9,660 nucleotides of DNA from Alphaproteobacteria bacterium (GTDB taxonomy: Bacteria > Pseudomonadota > Alphaproteobacteria > Caulobacterales > Maricaulaceae), in assembly GCA_030428405.1 (NCBI GenBank), contig JAUIEH010000070.1, positions 1 through 9,660 of the forward strand, written 5' to 3'. Within the stretch, counting starts at the first letter, position 1, and each line of letters begins with the position of its first letter. The notes beneath the pieces are model-generated. The model did no database searches. It saw nothing but the letters and a program-made list of their open reading frames with translations, and was not told where the DNA came from. Position numbers and translations under genes: made by a program. Below, one piece after another: positions 1 to 5,766 of the stretch.

Positions 1-799
1 CGGCGACGACCTCGCCTGCCTGCCCGTCAACCGCATCGGCCGGATTCATCATATTGCGGAAGAAAATATCGAGCTGATCGACGAACGCGCGCACGCATTG
101 ATGGGCGATGAGCCGCCAATGCCGCTGGCGTCGCTCGCTTTTCTCGTCGGCCGTGGCGACAATGCGCTGCCCGCGGCGAAATCACATTGCGTGCTGGAGC
201 TTCGCACCAAGGGCCAGCGCCTCGGCGTCGTTGTCGATGAAACAACCGGCGTTCGCGACGGCGTGATGCGCGACCTGGAACTCGACCCGGCCCATGCTGG
301 CTGCGTGGCGGGTGTGCTCGTCACCGACGCCGGCGACGTCGTTCCCGTACTGGACACGGCGGAGCTGACATCGGTGTATAATGGATCGGATGCGCGTTGC
401 GTCGTTCGTTCGAACAAAGACGACAAAACCAAGCAGCGCACCTCGATCCTCATCGCGGATGATTCCATCACCACGCGCACGCTCGAGAAAAGCGTGCTTG
501 AGGCCAACGGCTATCACGTTCGCGTCAGCGTCGACGGAGCCGATGCGCTGCGTCAGCTGCGCCTGCAGAAGGCCGACCTTGTCGTCTCCGATGTCGAGAT
601 GCCCAATCTTGACGGCTTCGGCCTTGTCGGCGCGATCAAGCGCGACCCCGATCTCAAGCAGATCCCGGTAATTCTGGTGACGTCGCGCAGTGAAGAAACC
701 GATCGCCGACGCGGCCTCAATCTTGGCGCCGATGCGTATCTCATCAAGCAGCGCTTCGATCAGACTGAACTCTTGAACATTATCGGGAGGCTGCTTTGA
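1..799 (+). CDS. cheA: CheA-type hybrid histidine kinase, C-terminal part (CheW-like domain + receiver), 5' truncated
   Basis: The open frame enters from the left edge (first full codon at base 2) and ends at TGA 797-799, about 265 codons. Bases 2 to about 375 encode the end of a CheW-like coupling domain: 'LPVNRIGRI', then a 'GQRLGVVVDETTGVRDGVMRD' type segment and 'VVPVLDTAEL', the usual end of CheA P5. A charged linker with 'KDDKTKQR' follows. Bases about 436-796 encode a complete receiver domain: the acidic pair in 'ILIADDS' (codons 458 and 461), phospho-acceptor Asp at 590 in 'VSDVEMPNLDGF', conserved Thr at 680 and Lys at 746 in 'YLIKQRFDQ'. Lys-Gln in place of Lys-Pro is common in CheA-fused receivers. 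The HPt, dimerisation and ATPase domains lie upstream of the window, so calling it CheA rather than a CheW-REC (CheV-like) protein rests on the CheA-like receiver sequence and the adjacent cheB. It would autophosphorylate under control of an MCP/CheW array and pass phosphate to receivers, including its own. It overlaps cheB by 4 bases. Confidence 0.88.
   Translation, partial: GDDLACLPVNRIGRIHHIAEENIELIDERAHALMGDEPPMPLASLAFLVGRGDNALPAAKSHCVLELRTKGQRLGVVVDETTGVRDGVMRDLELDPAHAGCVAGVLVTDAGDVVPVLDTAELTSVYNGSDARCVVRSNKDDKTKQRTSILIADDSITTRTLEKSVLEANGYHVRVSVDGADALRQLRLQKADLVVSDVEMPNLDGFGLVGAIKRDPDLKQIPVILVTSRSEETDRRRGLNLGADAYLIKQRFDQTELLNIIGRLL
785..790 (+). promoter_or_regulatory. Ribosome binding site of cheB (fixes a TTG start)
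   Basis: GGGAGG lies 5 bases before TTG 796-798, inside the last codons of the cheA-type gene. The next in-frame ATG of cheB lies at codon 60, inside its receiver domain, so this site with the TTGA stop/start overlap (796-799) identifies TTG as the start. Confidence 0.75.
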
Positions 800-1896
800 A
801 CACGACAGCGGAGCAGCCGATCAAGGTCCTGATCGTTGAGGATTCCAACACGCAGCGCTGGTTGCTGGAACGGATCATCAACGAACACCCGCGCTTGAGC
901 GTCGTCGGCGCCGTGACCAGCGGCGAGGCCGCCCTGAGCGCGCTGAAACATCTGTGTCCGGACGTCATCACCATGGACATCTGCCTGCCCGGCATGGACG
1001 GAATCGAGACGACCAAAGAGATCATGCGCTTGCGGCCCACGCGGATCGTCGTCGTCGCCAATGACGCGCCAAGCCAGGGGCGCAGCGCGTTCAACGCGCT
1101 GAAGGCGGGCGCGCTGAGCATCGTTGAGAAGCCCAAAGGCCCGGCCAGCGACAGCTTCCCGCAAATCGCGGATCGTTTGTGCCGCCAGATCGTCGCGATG
1201 AGTTCGCTCAAACTCGTGCGCCGTCGCGGCGGCGAGGCGGCCCAGACTGCGGAGAGAATTGTGGCCGACGCATCGCCGCCAGTTTCGTTCGATCCGAGCC
1301 GATCGCCGATCCGAATGGGTTCGGTCGAAGCGGTCTGTATCGGCGCCTCGACCGGCGGACCGACCGCGATACTGGAAGTGCTCAAGGGGCTGGGACCGGA
1401 ATTCCCGGCGCCGATCTTCATCGTGCAGCATATCACGGCGTCATTCTGCGACAGCTTCATCAGCTGGCTGAACGATGCTGCGCCGATGCCTGTCGTCGCA
1501 GCGACGCACAATGCCGCGCCCGAGCGCGGCGTCGCCTATGTGGCGCCGCCAGAAAGACATCTTGAGATTCGCAAGGGTCTGATGACGCTGACCCGCGGAC
1601 CGCTGGTTTCCGCGCAGCGCCCCGCTGTGACCGTTTTGTTCCAATCCGTCGCTGAAGATTTGGGCGCTGCTTCGCTTGGCGTCTTGTTGACCGGCATGGG
1701 CGATGACGGCGCGCTCGGCCTGCTCGAGATGAAACGCGCCGGCGCGCATACCATCGCGGAAGACAAGTCTAGTGCAGTCGTGTACGGAATGCCGTGCGCC
1801 GCGGTCGAAATGGATGCGGCCTGCGAGACCGCGCCGCTCAGCACGATCGCCGCGCGTTTGCGCCAGCTTGTCACGCCAAAGCTGAGCGTCGCCTGA
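796..1896 (+). CDS. cheB: Chemotaxis-type response regulator / protein-glutamate methylesterase-deamidase CheB
   Basis: CheB removes methyl groups from glutamates of methyl-accepting chemoreceptors (and deamidates glutamines), giving adaptation; phosphorylation by CheA normally activates it. The 366-residue product starts at TTG, the only start that keeps the whole receiver. Residues about 8-120 are a receiver: 'VLIVEDS' acidic pocket E15/D16, phospho-acceptor D61 in 'TMDICLPGMDG', and K112 in 'EKP'. A linker of about 50 residues rich in Ala, Arg and Ser follows. Residues about 175-360 are the methylesterase domain with the full catalytic triad: S185 in 'IGASTGGP', H212 in 'IVQHI', D304 in 'GMGDDG'. 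Length and layout are normal for the family. The Ser/Thr switch position of the receiver appears to be A88 ('VVVANDA'), which is unusual. The gene overlaps the upstream gene by 4 bases and the downstream kinase gene by 1 base (TGATG at 1894-1898), indicating translational coupling. It resembles CheB/WspF-type proteins; which receptor it modifies cannot be seen here. Confidence 0.95.
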   Translation: MNTTAEQPIKVLIVEDSNTQRWLLERIINEHPRLSVVGAVTSGEAALSALKHLCPDVITMDICLPGMDGIETTKEIMRLRPTRIVVVANDAPSQGRSAFNALKAGALSIVEKPKGPASDSFPQIADRLCRQIVAMSSLKLVRRRGGEAAQTAERIVADASPPVSFDPSRSPIRMGSVEAVCIGASTGGPTAILEVLKGLGPEFPAPIFIVQHITASFCDSFISWLNDAAPMPVVAATHNAAPERGVAYVAPPERHLEIRKGLMTLTRGPLVSAQRPAVTVLFQSVAEDLGAASLGVLLTGMGDDGALGLLEMKRAGAHTIAEDKSSAVVYGMPCAAVEMDAACETAPLSTIAARLRQLVTPKLSVA

Positions 1897-3644
1897 TGAA
1901 CACTTGTTATCGGATCATGATCGTCGAGGACTCGGCGACGCAGGCGATGAAGATGGAGATATTGCTCGCCGAAGCCGGGCATTCCGTCGATTGCATGACA
2001 AGCGCTGAGGACGCGCTGACCCATCTTGCGACGGAGCGGGCGGACCTCGTCGTCGTCGACTATCATCTGCCGGGCATGAACGGCGCGGAGTTTTGCCGCC
2101 AGTTGCGCTTGCGCTCCGGCGCGGAGACCATTCCCGTCCTGATGCTGACGGGTGATGAAGAGCGCGATGTCGAGCATCACGGTCTTGAAAGCGGCGCCGA
2201 CGACCTTCTGAAAAAATCGGCCGGCGACGATGTGTTTGTCGCGCGCGCGGAAGCGCTTTTGCGCGCCGCCAAACAGCGTTCAGCTCTGAGCGCTGGCGCA
2301 TCGGAGCAATTTCGCCAGCGTACGATTCTCGTCGTCGACGACAGCCCGACCTTCCTGACTTTTCTGGCTTCGGAGCTGGAGATGGAAGACTATCAGGTCC
2401 GGCCGGTCGACAATGCCCGCGCCGCGCTCGACATCGTCGCTGCGCAGGAAGCCGCAAGCCTGGACGCCGATCCTTCACCGGACGATGGCTCGGAGATCGA
2501 TTGCGTCGTGCTCGATCTGGTCATGCCGGATATTGACGGCATCGAGCTTTGCACGCGGCTGAACCAGATCCGGCGTACGGCGCATATGTCTTTGCCCATC
2601 CTGATGGTGACGAGCCACGATTCCAATCAGGAGATGATGCGCGCGCTTGAGGCCGGCGCGGACGATTTCGTCACGAAGTCGAACGACACGGTGATCTTGA
2701 AGGCGCGCATTCGCGCTTTGCTGCGTCGGAAGTTCCTGCATGACGAGCATGAGCGTATACTGAACGAGTTCAAGAACAAGGAACTCGAAGTCATACAGGC
2801 GCGCGCGGAACGCGAAGCCGCCATGGAGCGCGCCGCGTTGGCGGAAGAGCTCTCGCGCGCGAACGCGGAGCTCAAGCGAACTCAGGTTCAGCTCGTTCAA
2901 TCCGCCAAAATGGCTTCGCTGGGCGAACTCGTCGCCGGCGTTGCACATGAGGTCAATAACCCGCTCGCGTACTCGACGGCGCATCTGCAGACCGTGGCGG
3001 CTTCCATCGATTTCGTGGCCAGTTGCGAAACGTCCGTCCACTCAGAGATGGCGACGAAAAAGCTCGACAAGGCCCGCACGCGTGCGCGCGACGCACTCGA
3101 CGGACTGCAGCGCGTCGCTGATCTCATCACCAAGCTGCGCACATTCTCGCGCCTCGATGAGGGCGAGTTTAAGAACGCCAATGTCAAGGACTGCATCGAG
3201 GCGACGATCCCGCTCCTGCAGCACCGGCTCAGCGGGAAAGTGACCATCACCACAGAGTTCGCCGACGACAACGAACTGTTCTGCGCCCCGGGCACGCTGA
3301 ATCAGGTGATCCTGAACTTCCTGACGAACGCGCTCGATGCGATGGGCGATGAGGGTGAAATCCGCATCTCGACCAGTCGCACGCCAGATCGGTACTGCAT
3401 CGCTGTCGCCGATTCAGGCCCGGGCATCGCCCCTGAGGCCGTGGACAGATTGTTTGAGCCGTTCTTCACGACAAAAGATGTCGGCGAGGGCACGGGGCTC
3501 GGCCTGGCGATCAGCTATCAGATTGTACAGAGCCATCAGGGCGAGCTTGTCGCGCGTAATCGCGACGAGGGTGGAGCGGAGCTTATAGTCAGTATTCCTA
3601 CGAATCTATCGGAGCAGAATCATGCTTGCTTGTCCGCCGCTTGA
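1896..3644 (+). CDS. Double-receiver hybrid sensor histidine kinase (REC-REC-coiled coil-HisKA-HATPase), CheS3-like architecture
   Basis: A cytoplasmic kinase of 582 residues with no signal peptide or membrane segment. ATG 1896 was chosen because it overlaps the cheB stop (TGATG) and starts just before the first receiver; the frame is open upstream but runs inside cheB. REC1 spans about residues 5-125 (E11/D12, phospho-acceptor D55 in 'VVDYHLPGMNG', T85, K107). REC2 spans about 141-280 (D148/D149, D207 in 'VLDLVMPDIDG', T239, K261) with an acidic insertion near 186-200. Residues about 282-335 are a charged heptad-like coiled coil. The HisKA phospho-acceptor is H351 in 'GVAHEVNNPL'. The ATPase domain has an N box (about 469-483), G1 'DSGPGI' (506-511), F box 'EPFFTTK' (521-527) and G2 'GTGLGL' (532-537). 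All catalytic elements are present. There is no PAS or other sensory domain, so input probably comes through the receivers, for example from the CheA-type kinase encoded two genes upstream. This matches the logic described for CheS3 of R. centenum; orthology is not proven. Its output partner is probably another receiver protein. Confidence 0.9.
   Translation: MNTCYRIMIVEDSATQAMKMEILLAEAGHSVDCMTSAEDALTHLATERADLVVVDYHLPGMNGAEFCRQLRLRSGAETIPVLMLTGDEERDVEHHGLESGADDLLKKSAGDDVFVARAEALLRAAKQRSALSAGASEQFRQRTILVVDDSPTFLTFLASELEMEDYQVRPVDNARAALDIVAAQEAASLDADPSPDDGSEIDCVVLDLVMPDIDGIELCTRLNQIRRTAHMSLPILMVTSHDSNQEMMRALEAGADDFVTKSNDTVILKARIRALLRRKFLHDEHERILNEFKNKELEVIQARAEREAAMERAALAEELSRANAELKRTQVQLVQSAKMASLGELVAGVAHEVNNPLAYSTAHLQTVAASIDFVASCETSVHSEMATKKLDKARTRARDALDGLQRVADLITKLRTFSRLDEGEFKNANVKDCIEATIPLLQHRLSGKVTITTEFADDNELFCAPGTLNQVILNFLTNALDAMGDEGEIRISTSRTPDRYCIAVADSGPGIAPEAVDRLFEPFFTTKDVGEGTGLGLAISYQIVQSHQGELVARNRDEGGAELIVSIPTNLSEQNHACLSAA
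3611..3614 (+). promoter_or_regulatory. Ribosome binding site of the REC-PAS kinase gene
   Basis: GGAG sits 7 bases before ATG 3622, within the last codons of the preceding kinase gene. It supports a start that overlaps the upstream gene by 23 bases rather than a later one. Confidence 0.65.
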
Positions 3645-5085
3645 AGGGCGGCGCATATTCATCGTCGACGACGAGCCACAGGTCGTCGCCGCGTTGACCG
3701 ATCTTCTCGAGGACGATTACGACGTCGTCTCCGAGACCTCGCCGCTCGCCGCGCTGAAACGGCTGCGCGAAGAAGACGAGTTCTCGGTGATCTTGAGCGA
3801 TCAGCGCATGCCTGGAATGCAGGGCGATGAATTCCTCGCCAAGGCGCGCGCGCATACCGAGGCCATGCGCGTGCTTGTCACGGGCTATGCGGACCTGGAA
3901 GCAGTGATCCGCGCCGTCAATGAGGGCAAGATCTATGGCTATCTGACCAAGCCCTGGGACGCGCCTGCTCTGCTCAAAACCGTCAAGGACGCCATCGATA
4001 GTTTCGAGCTCAACCAGCAGCTCGAACGCGAACGCGCTCTGTTTGATGATTTGATGCGATCGATTTCGGACGGCGTTTTCGTCAAGGACGCCGAGGGCCG
4101 CTATGAGCGCATCAATGAAGCCGAGGCGCGGCTCATGAAACTCGATGATCCGCGCTTGGCGTTGGGCAAGACCCTAGAGGAGCTTGTCGCGCCTGAACTT
4201 GCGCAAAAATGGGCGGAGGATGAACGCCTCGTTCTCAAGACGGGGCGGCGCGGCCTGCGCAATATTCGTGAACTGCGTAATGCTGACGGCGAGAAACGTT
4301 CCTATTCGGTCAGCTTGTCTGCCCGGCGCGATCCCGATGATGAGATCACAGGCCTCGTCGGGGTCAGTCGTGAAATCACCGAAGAGCGCAACATCCAGCA
4401 AATCAAATCCGAATTCATCTCGACCGTCTCGCACGAGCTGCGCACGCCCCTGACGTCGATTATCGGCGCATTGTCGCTCCTGCGCGCCTCAGAGCCAGAC
4501 GCCATGTCCGACCAGGCCAGGAGCCTGGTTGAGAATTGCTCCAAGAACGGCGCGCGCTTGCTGTCGCTGATCAACGACATTCTCGACCTCGACAAGATCG
4601 ATTCGGGCGCGCTCGACGTTTCGCGCGAACCGCTCGCGGTCGCGGATATCCTTACCGAAGCCGTTGGCGCGAACGAGGGATATGGCTCGCCGGATGGAAA
4701 GCGCATCGAAATCGCCAGCCCGACGCCGGATGTGCGTGTTCACGGCGATATGGGGCGCTTGCTGCAGGTGCTCGCAAACCTCATCTCGAATGCGCTGAAA
4801 TATACCGAGCCGGGCGGGAAAGTCCGCATTCGTGCAAATCTGGTTGGGGACTATGTCCGCTTCTCCGTCATCGATCTGGGCGGGGGCATTCCAGAGAAAT
4901 TCCGTGACCGCATCTTCACGCGCTTCGCCCAGTCCGACTCGAGTGATACGCGCGCCAAAGGCGGCAGCGGTCTTGGCCTCAACATCAGCCGATCGATCAT
5001 AGAACTGCATGACGGCCGGATGGGCTTTTACACGCGCGCCAATGTCGGTTCGAAATTCTACTTCGAACTGCCCGTCATGGCCTGA
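3622..5085 (+). CDS. Receiver-PAS-histidine kinase (REC-PAS-HisKA-HATPase)
   Basis: A cytoplasmic histidine kinase of 487 residues with an N-terminal receiver. REC, about residues 10-125: D16/D17, phospho-acceptor D60 in 'LSDQRMPGMQGDEF', T87 in 'VTGYAD', and K110-P111 in 'YLTKPWD'. The 'DQRMPGM...GY.D' and 'KPWD' signatures are those of HupR/RpfG-family receivers. A short coiled linker (about 126-140) leads to a PAS domain at about 141-255 ('SISDGVFVKDAEGRYERIN' at the start, 'GLVGVSREITEER' at the end, the usual exit into a kinase). HisKA has H271 in 'STVSHELRTPL'. The ATPase domain has an N box with 'NLISNALKYT' (386-395), G1 'DLGGGI' (418-423), F box 'RIFTRFAQ' (430-437) and G2 'GSGLGL' (447-453). 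It is complete and apparently active. As last gene of the operon it may receive phosphate from the double-receiver kinase and integrate a second cytoplasmic signal through PAS. The PAS ligand is unknown; no haem- or flavin-binding motif was recognised. A hairpin follows the stop by 17 bases. Confidence 0.92.
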   Translation: MLACPPLEGRRIFIVDDEPQVVAALTDLLEDDYDVVSETSPLAALKRLREEDEFSVILSDQRMPGMQGDEFLAKARAHTEAMRVLVTGYADLEAVIRAVNEGKIYGYLTKPWDAPALLKTVKDAIDSFELNQQLERERALFDDLMRSISDGVFVKDAEGRYERINEAEARLMKLDDPRLALGKTLEELVAPELAQKWAEDERLVLKTGRRGLRNIRELRNADGEKRSYSVSLSARRDPDDEITGLVGVSREITEERNIQQIKSEFISTVSHELRTPLTSIIGALSLLRASEPDAMSDQARSLVENCSKNGARLLSLINDILDLDKIDSGALDVSREPLAVADILTEAVGANEGYGSPDGKRIEIASPTPDVRVHGDMGRLLQVLANLISNALKYTEPGGKVRIRANLVGDYVRFSVIDLGGGIPEKFRDRIFTRFAQSDSSDTRAKGGSGLGLNISRSIIELHDGRMGFYTRANVGSKFYFELPVMA

Positions 5086-5102
5086 ACGTCGGATGAGCTT
5101 CA

Positions 5103-5132
5103 ATCGCGGCGGTCGAAGCTGCCCGCCGCGAT
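5103..5132 (+). terminator. Perfect 10-bp GC-rich hairpin after the chemosensory operon (terminator or 3'-end stabiliser)
   Basis: ATCGCGGCGG at 5103-5112 is exactly complementary to CCGCCGCGAT at 5123-5132, with a 10-base loop. It begins 17 bases after the stop of the last kinase gene. The expected poly-T tract is absent (the sequence continues CATATCGAGG), so it is not a textbook intrinsic terminator. It could mark the transcript 3' end through a Rho-dependent route or protect it from nucleases. Its place between two unrelated operons makes a boundary role likely. Confidence 0.5.
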
Positions 5133-5153
5133 CATATCGAGGTTTGAATGCTT

Positions 5154-5174
5154 GCCGCGCGGCGAACGCGCGTT
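5154..5174. repeat. Two adjacent 10-bp palindromes upstream of fdsG
   Basis: GCCGCGCGGC (5154-5163) and AACGCGCGTT (5165-5174) are each perfectly self-complementary and are separated by one base. They lie about 70-90 bases before fdsG, where an operator could sit. GC-rich DNA produces such palindromes by chance, so regulatory function is only a possibility. I could not identify a convincing -35/-10 pair in 5086-5242. Confidence 0.3.
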
Positions 5175-5231
5175 TCACCTCTTGATCATCTGCGCCTTCT
5201 GCGCGCACCCTGCGGCGCGCCAATGGTCGAC

Positions 5232-5238
5232 AGGGAAG
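5232..5238 (+). promoter_or_regulatory. Ribosome binding site of fdsG (supports a TTG start)
   Basis: AGGGAAG ends 4 bases before TTG 5243-5245. Between the in-frame stop at 5183-5185 and this point there is no in-frame ATG, GTG or other TTG, so TTG 5243 is the first plausible start. A CTG at 5210 is the only weaker alternative. Confidence 0.65.
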
Positions 5239-5242
5239 CGCT

Positions 5243-5716
5243 TTGTCGGATCACCTCGCCGAAATCGCCCGCGCAGCCTGCGCGCGACATGACAATGCGC
5301 CCGACGCGCTGATCGAAGTGCTGCACGACGTGCAGGGCGCGCTCGGCCATATTCCGCGCGAGGCCGTGTCGGAAATCGCTGACGCTCTCAATCTGTCGCG
5401 CGCGGACGTCCACGGCGTGGTGACGTTTTATCACGACTTCCGCATCAGCCCGCCCGGCGCGCTGGTGGTCAAGCTCTGCCGCGCCGAGGCATGTCAGGCG
5501 CGCGACTGCGAAACCATCGTCGCCGAGGTCGAAACGCGTTGCGACGTGCGATGGGGCGATACCTCTGCGGACGGCGCGGTGTCGCTGGAAAATGTCTACT
5601 GCCTCGGCAATTGCGCGCTGGGCCCCGCCGCGCTCATTGATGGTGAGTTGTTCGGGCGCGTGAGCGCGGACCGTGTGGAAACTCTCGTGAAGGCTGCGCA
5701 GCGGGGAAAGCCGTGA
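5243..5716 (+). CDS. fdsG: NAD-dependent formate dehydrogenase gamma subunit, [2Fe-2S] thioredoxin-like (NuoE family)
   Basis: FdsG is the small FeS subunit of the soluble FdsABG formate dehydrogenase. It forms the diaphorase part with FdsB and carries one [2Fe-2S] cluster, homologous to NuoE of complex I. The 157-residue product is of normal size for FdsG. It shows the N-terminal helical segment with 'LHDVQGALGHIP' (27-38) and 'VHGVVTFYHDF' (56-66), typical of NuoE proteins. All four cluster cysteines are present: C79 and C84 (C-x4-C in 'LCRAEACQ'), and C120 and C124 (C-x3-C in 'YCLGNCALGP'). Start is TTG 5243, with AGGGAAG just upstream. It is the first gene of the fds operon; its stop overlaps a GTG that opens a 17-codon micro-ORF leading to fdsB. 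HoxE of NAD-linked hydrogenases is the main alternative, but the neighbouring formate dehydrogenase alpha subunit argues for fdsG. Confidence 0.93.
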   Translation: MSDHLAEIARAACARHDNAPDALIEVLHDVQGALGHIPREAVSEIADALNLSRADVHGVVTFYHDFRISPPGALVVKLCRAEACQARDCETIVAEVETRCDVRWGDTSADGAVSLENVYCLGNCALGPAALIDGELFGRVSADRVETLVKAAQRGKP

Positions 5717-5766
5717 GCCCGACCGCATCCGACGAGGCGCCGCGCTCAAGGGCGCACACGTCATGA
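5713..5766 (+). CDS. Possible 17-residue micro-ORF bridging fdsG and fdsB
   Basis: GTG at 5713-5715 overlaps the fdsG stop as GTGA (5713-5716). The frame reads MSPTASDEAPRSRAHTS and stops at TGA 5764-5766, which overlaps the fdsB start as ATGA (5763-5766). A GGGGAAAG purine run (5703-5710) lies just before the GTG. Overlaps of the same kind at both ends would let a ribosome pass from fdsG through this peptide into fdsB. The peptide is hydrophilic and not recognisable. It may be a translational-coupling device, or simply chance in a short spacer, because fdsB has its own AAGGG site. Confidence 0.25.
   Translation: MSPTASDEAPRSRAHTS
5748..5752 (+). promoter_or_regulatory. Ribosome binding site of fdsB
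   Basis: AAGGG lies 10 bases before ATG 5763, which begins 'MTRRVFIPDDAAA', an N-terminus typical of FdsB. It supports independent initiation of fdsB at this ATG. Confidence 0.55.

Noticed and set aside
760..1511. Minus-strand open frames of 223 and 243 codons opposite cheB
   Set aside because: The two overlap each other in different frames and cover the conserved receiver and the S185/H212 part of the CheB catalytic domain. Both look like by-products of cheB codon usage.
5141..5155. Possible sigma54 -24/-12 promoter (GG ... TTGC) upstream of fdsG
   Set aside because: The GG and GC elements are 11 bases apart instead of 10, and the flanking TGGCAC half is not present.
5083..5245. A small gene in the spacer between the last kinase gene and fdsG
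   Set aside because: No frame with a plausible start, ribosome binding site and coding-like composition was found. The spacer is better described by its hairpin and palindromes.
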